Below are positions 63,833 through 64,000 of a DNA stretch of 64,000 bases, one piece after another. A model generated the notes under the pieces. The model worked only from the letters and a program-made list of their open reading frames with translations, had not been told where the DNA came from and did not search any database. This DNA comes from Streptomyces caniscabiei. GTDB taxonomy: Bacteria > Actinomycetota > Actinomycetes > Streptomycetales > Streptomycetaceae. Where the stretch lies: the NCBI RefSeq assembly GCF_014930365.1, contig NZ_JABXWI010000010.1, forward strand, positions 1 through 64,000, read 5' to 3'. Positions within the stretch are counted from its first letter, which is position 1. The number at the start of each line of letters is the position of its first letter. A program made the translations under genes and the position numbers.

Positions 63833-64000
63833 TGTGCCCCGAGCCGCCGACGCCCCGCGCGCACAGGCGCGGAGCACGGACGCACCGGCCGGCGTGAGGG
63901 TGTGCAGCACCGTCGTCGCGTGCCGACTGCTGGTGATCAGCCCCGCGTCCCGCAGCGCGCTGGCGTGCCGGCTGGCCGACGACGCGGACACCCCGGCGGC
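63809..64000 (-). CDS. ArsR-type winged-helix regulator, C-terminal part (cut by window end)
   Basis: Only the last 63 residues are in the window and the frame runs open to base 64000. The visible part is a winged-helix recognition segment, AAGVSASSASRHASALRDAGLITSSRHATTVLHTLTPAGASVL, the pattern of ArsR-like repressors. The rest, including the start, lies to the right. It probably responds to a metal or stress signal; the target is unknown. Confidence 0.75.
   Translation of the reverse strand, partial: AAGVSASSASRHASALRDAGLITSSRHATTVLHTLTPAGASVLRACARGASAARGTSRTGGGL

Overview
The window is chromosomal DNA from a Streptomyces-type actinomycete. G+C is very high, nearly every codon ends in G or C, GTG and TTG starts are common, and genes are tightly packed with 1- and 4-base stop/start overlaps. 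It has an arm-like mix of exported hydrolases, glycogen enzymes and a Streptomyces-style contractile injection system (CIS). No rRNA, tRNA, CRISPR array or intact transposase was seen.

Left part (1-31.2 kb), conserved-looking genes: a secreted subtilisin (339-1550, -), glycogen phosphorylase glgP (1896-4526, +), small unknown genes, two tandem thermolysin-like M4 proteases (6857-10834, -), two heterodimeric ABC exporter pairs (12716-20293, -), glycogen debranching enzyme glgX (20381-22636, -), two tandem lipoprotein L,D-transpeptidases (22787-25463, +), an enoyl-CoA hydratase, an RsbW-like anti-sigma kinase with a TTA codon, a beta-propeller lipoprotein, a secreted pierisin/ScARP-type ADP-ribosyltransferase (28642-29274), a GNAT enzyme, an EF-hand protein and an F420-type NADP oxidoreductase.

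Middle (31.2-35.7 kb), a defence-like operon: an McrB-type AAA+ GTPase with an EVE/PUA-like N-terminal half, an McrC-type PD-(D/E)XK nuclease, and a GH25 muramidase without a signal peptide. It ends next to a 191-bp MITE-like element with perfect 22-bp terminal inverted repeats.

Right part (35.7-62.5 kb), a CIS locus. The leftward operon 50110->35687 encodes sheath, tube 1, two small proteins, a 1218-residue VQR-repeat protein (possible tape measure or scaffold), tube 2, a LysM protein, a VgrG-like spike, gp25, baseplate J, tail protein I and a membrane-anchored zinc-ribbon/discoidin-like protein. Three divergent genes follow: a DUF4157 (eCIS core) candidate effector and two twin single-span membrane proteins with different outer domains. 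Next come an AAA+ ATPase and a Pvc16/DUF4255 terminator protein, then two regulators, a short LuxR-type protein and a large LAL-type regulator with a TTA codon. No tail-fibre gene and no separate PAAR gene were found. This fits the cytosolic, self-acting CIS described in Streptomyces rather than a released particle.

The regulatory DNA of the CIS locus is structured: six phased CCACG(G/A)GA direct repeats between the two regulators, three 23-bp tandem repeats before the Pvc16/AAA operon, and a large dyad between the sheath and the DUF4157 gene. After the regulators come a DoxX-like membrane protein, an unknown protein and the C-terminal part of an ArsR-type regulator cut by the window end.
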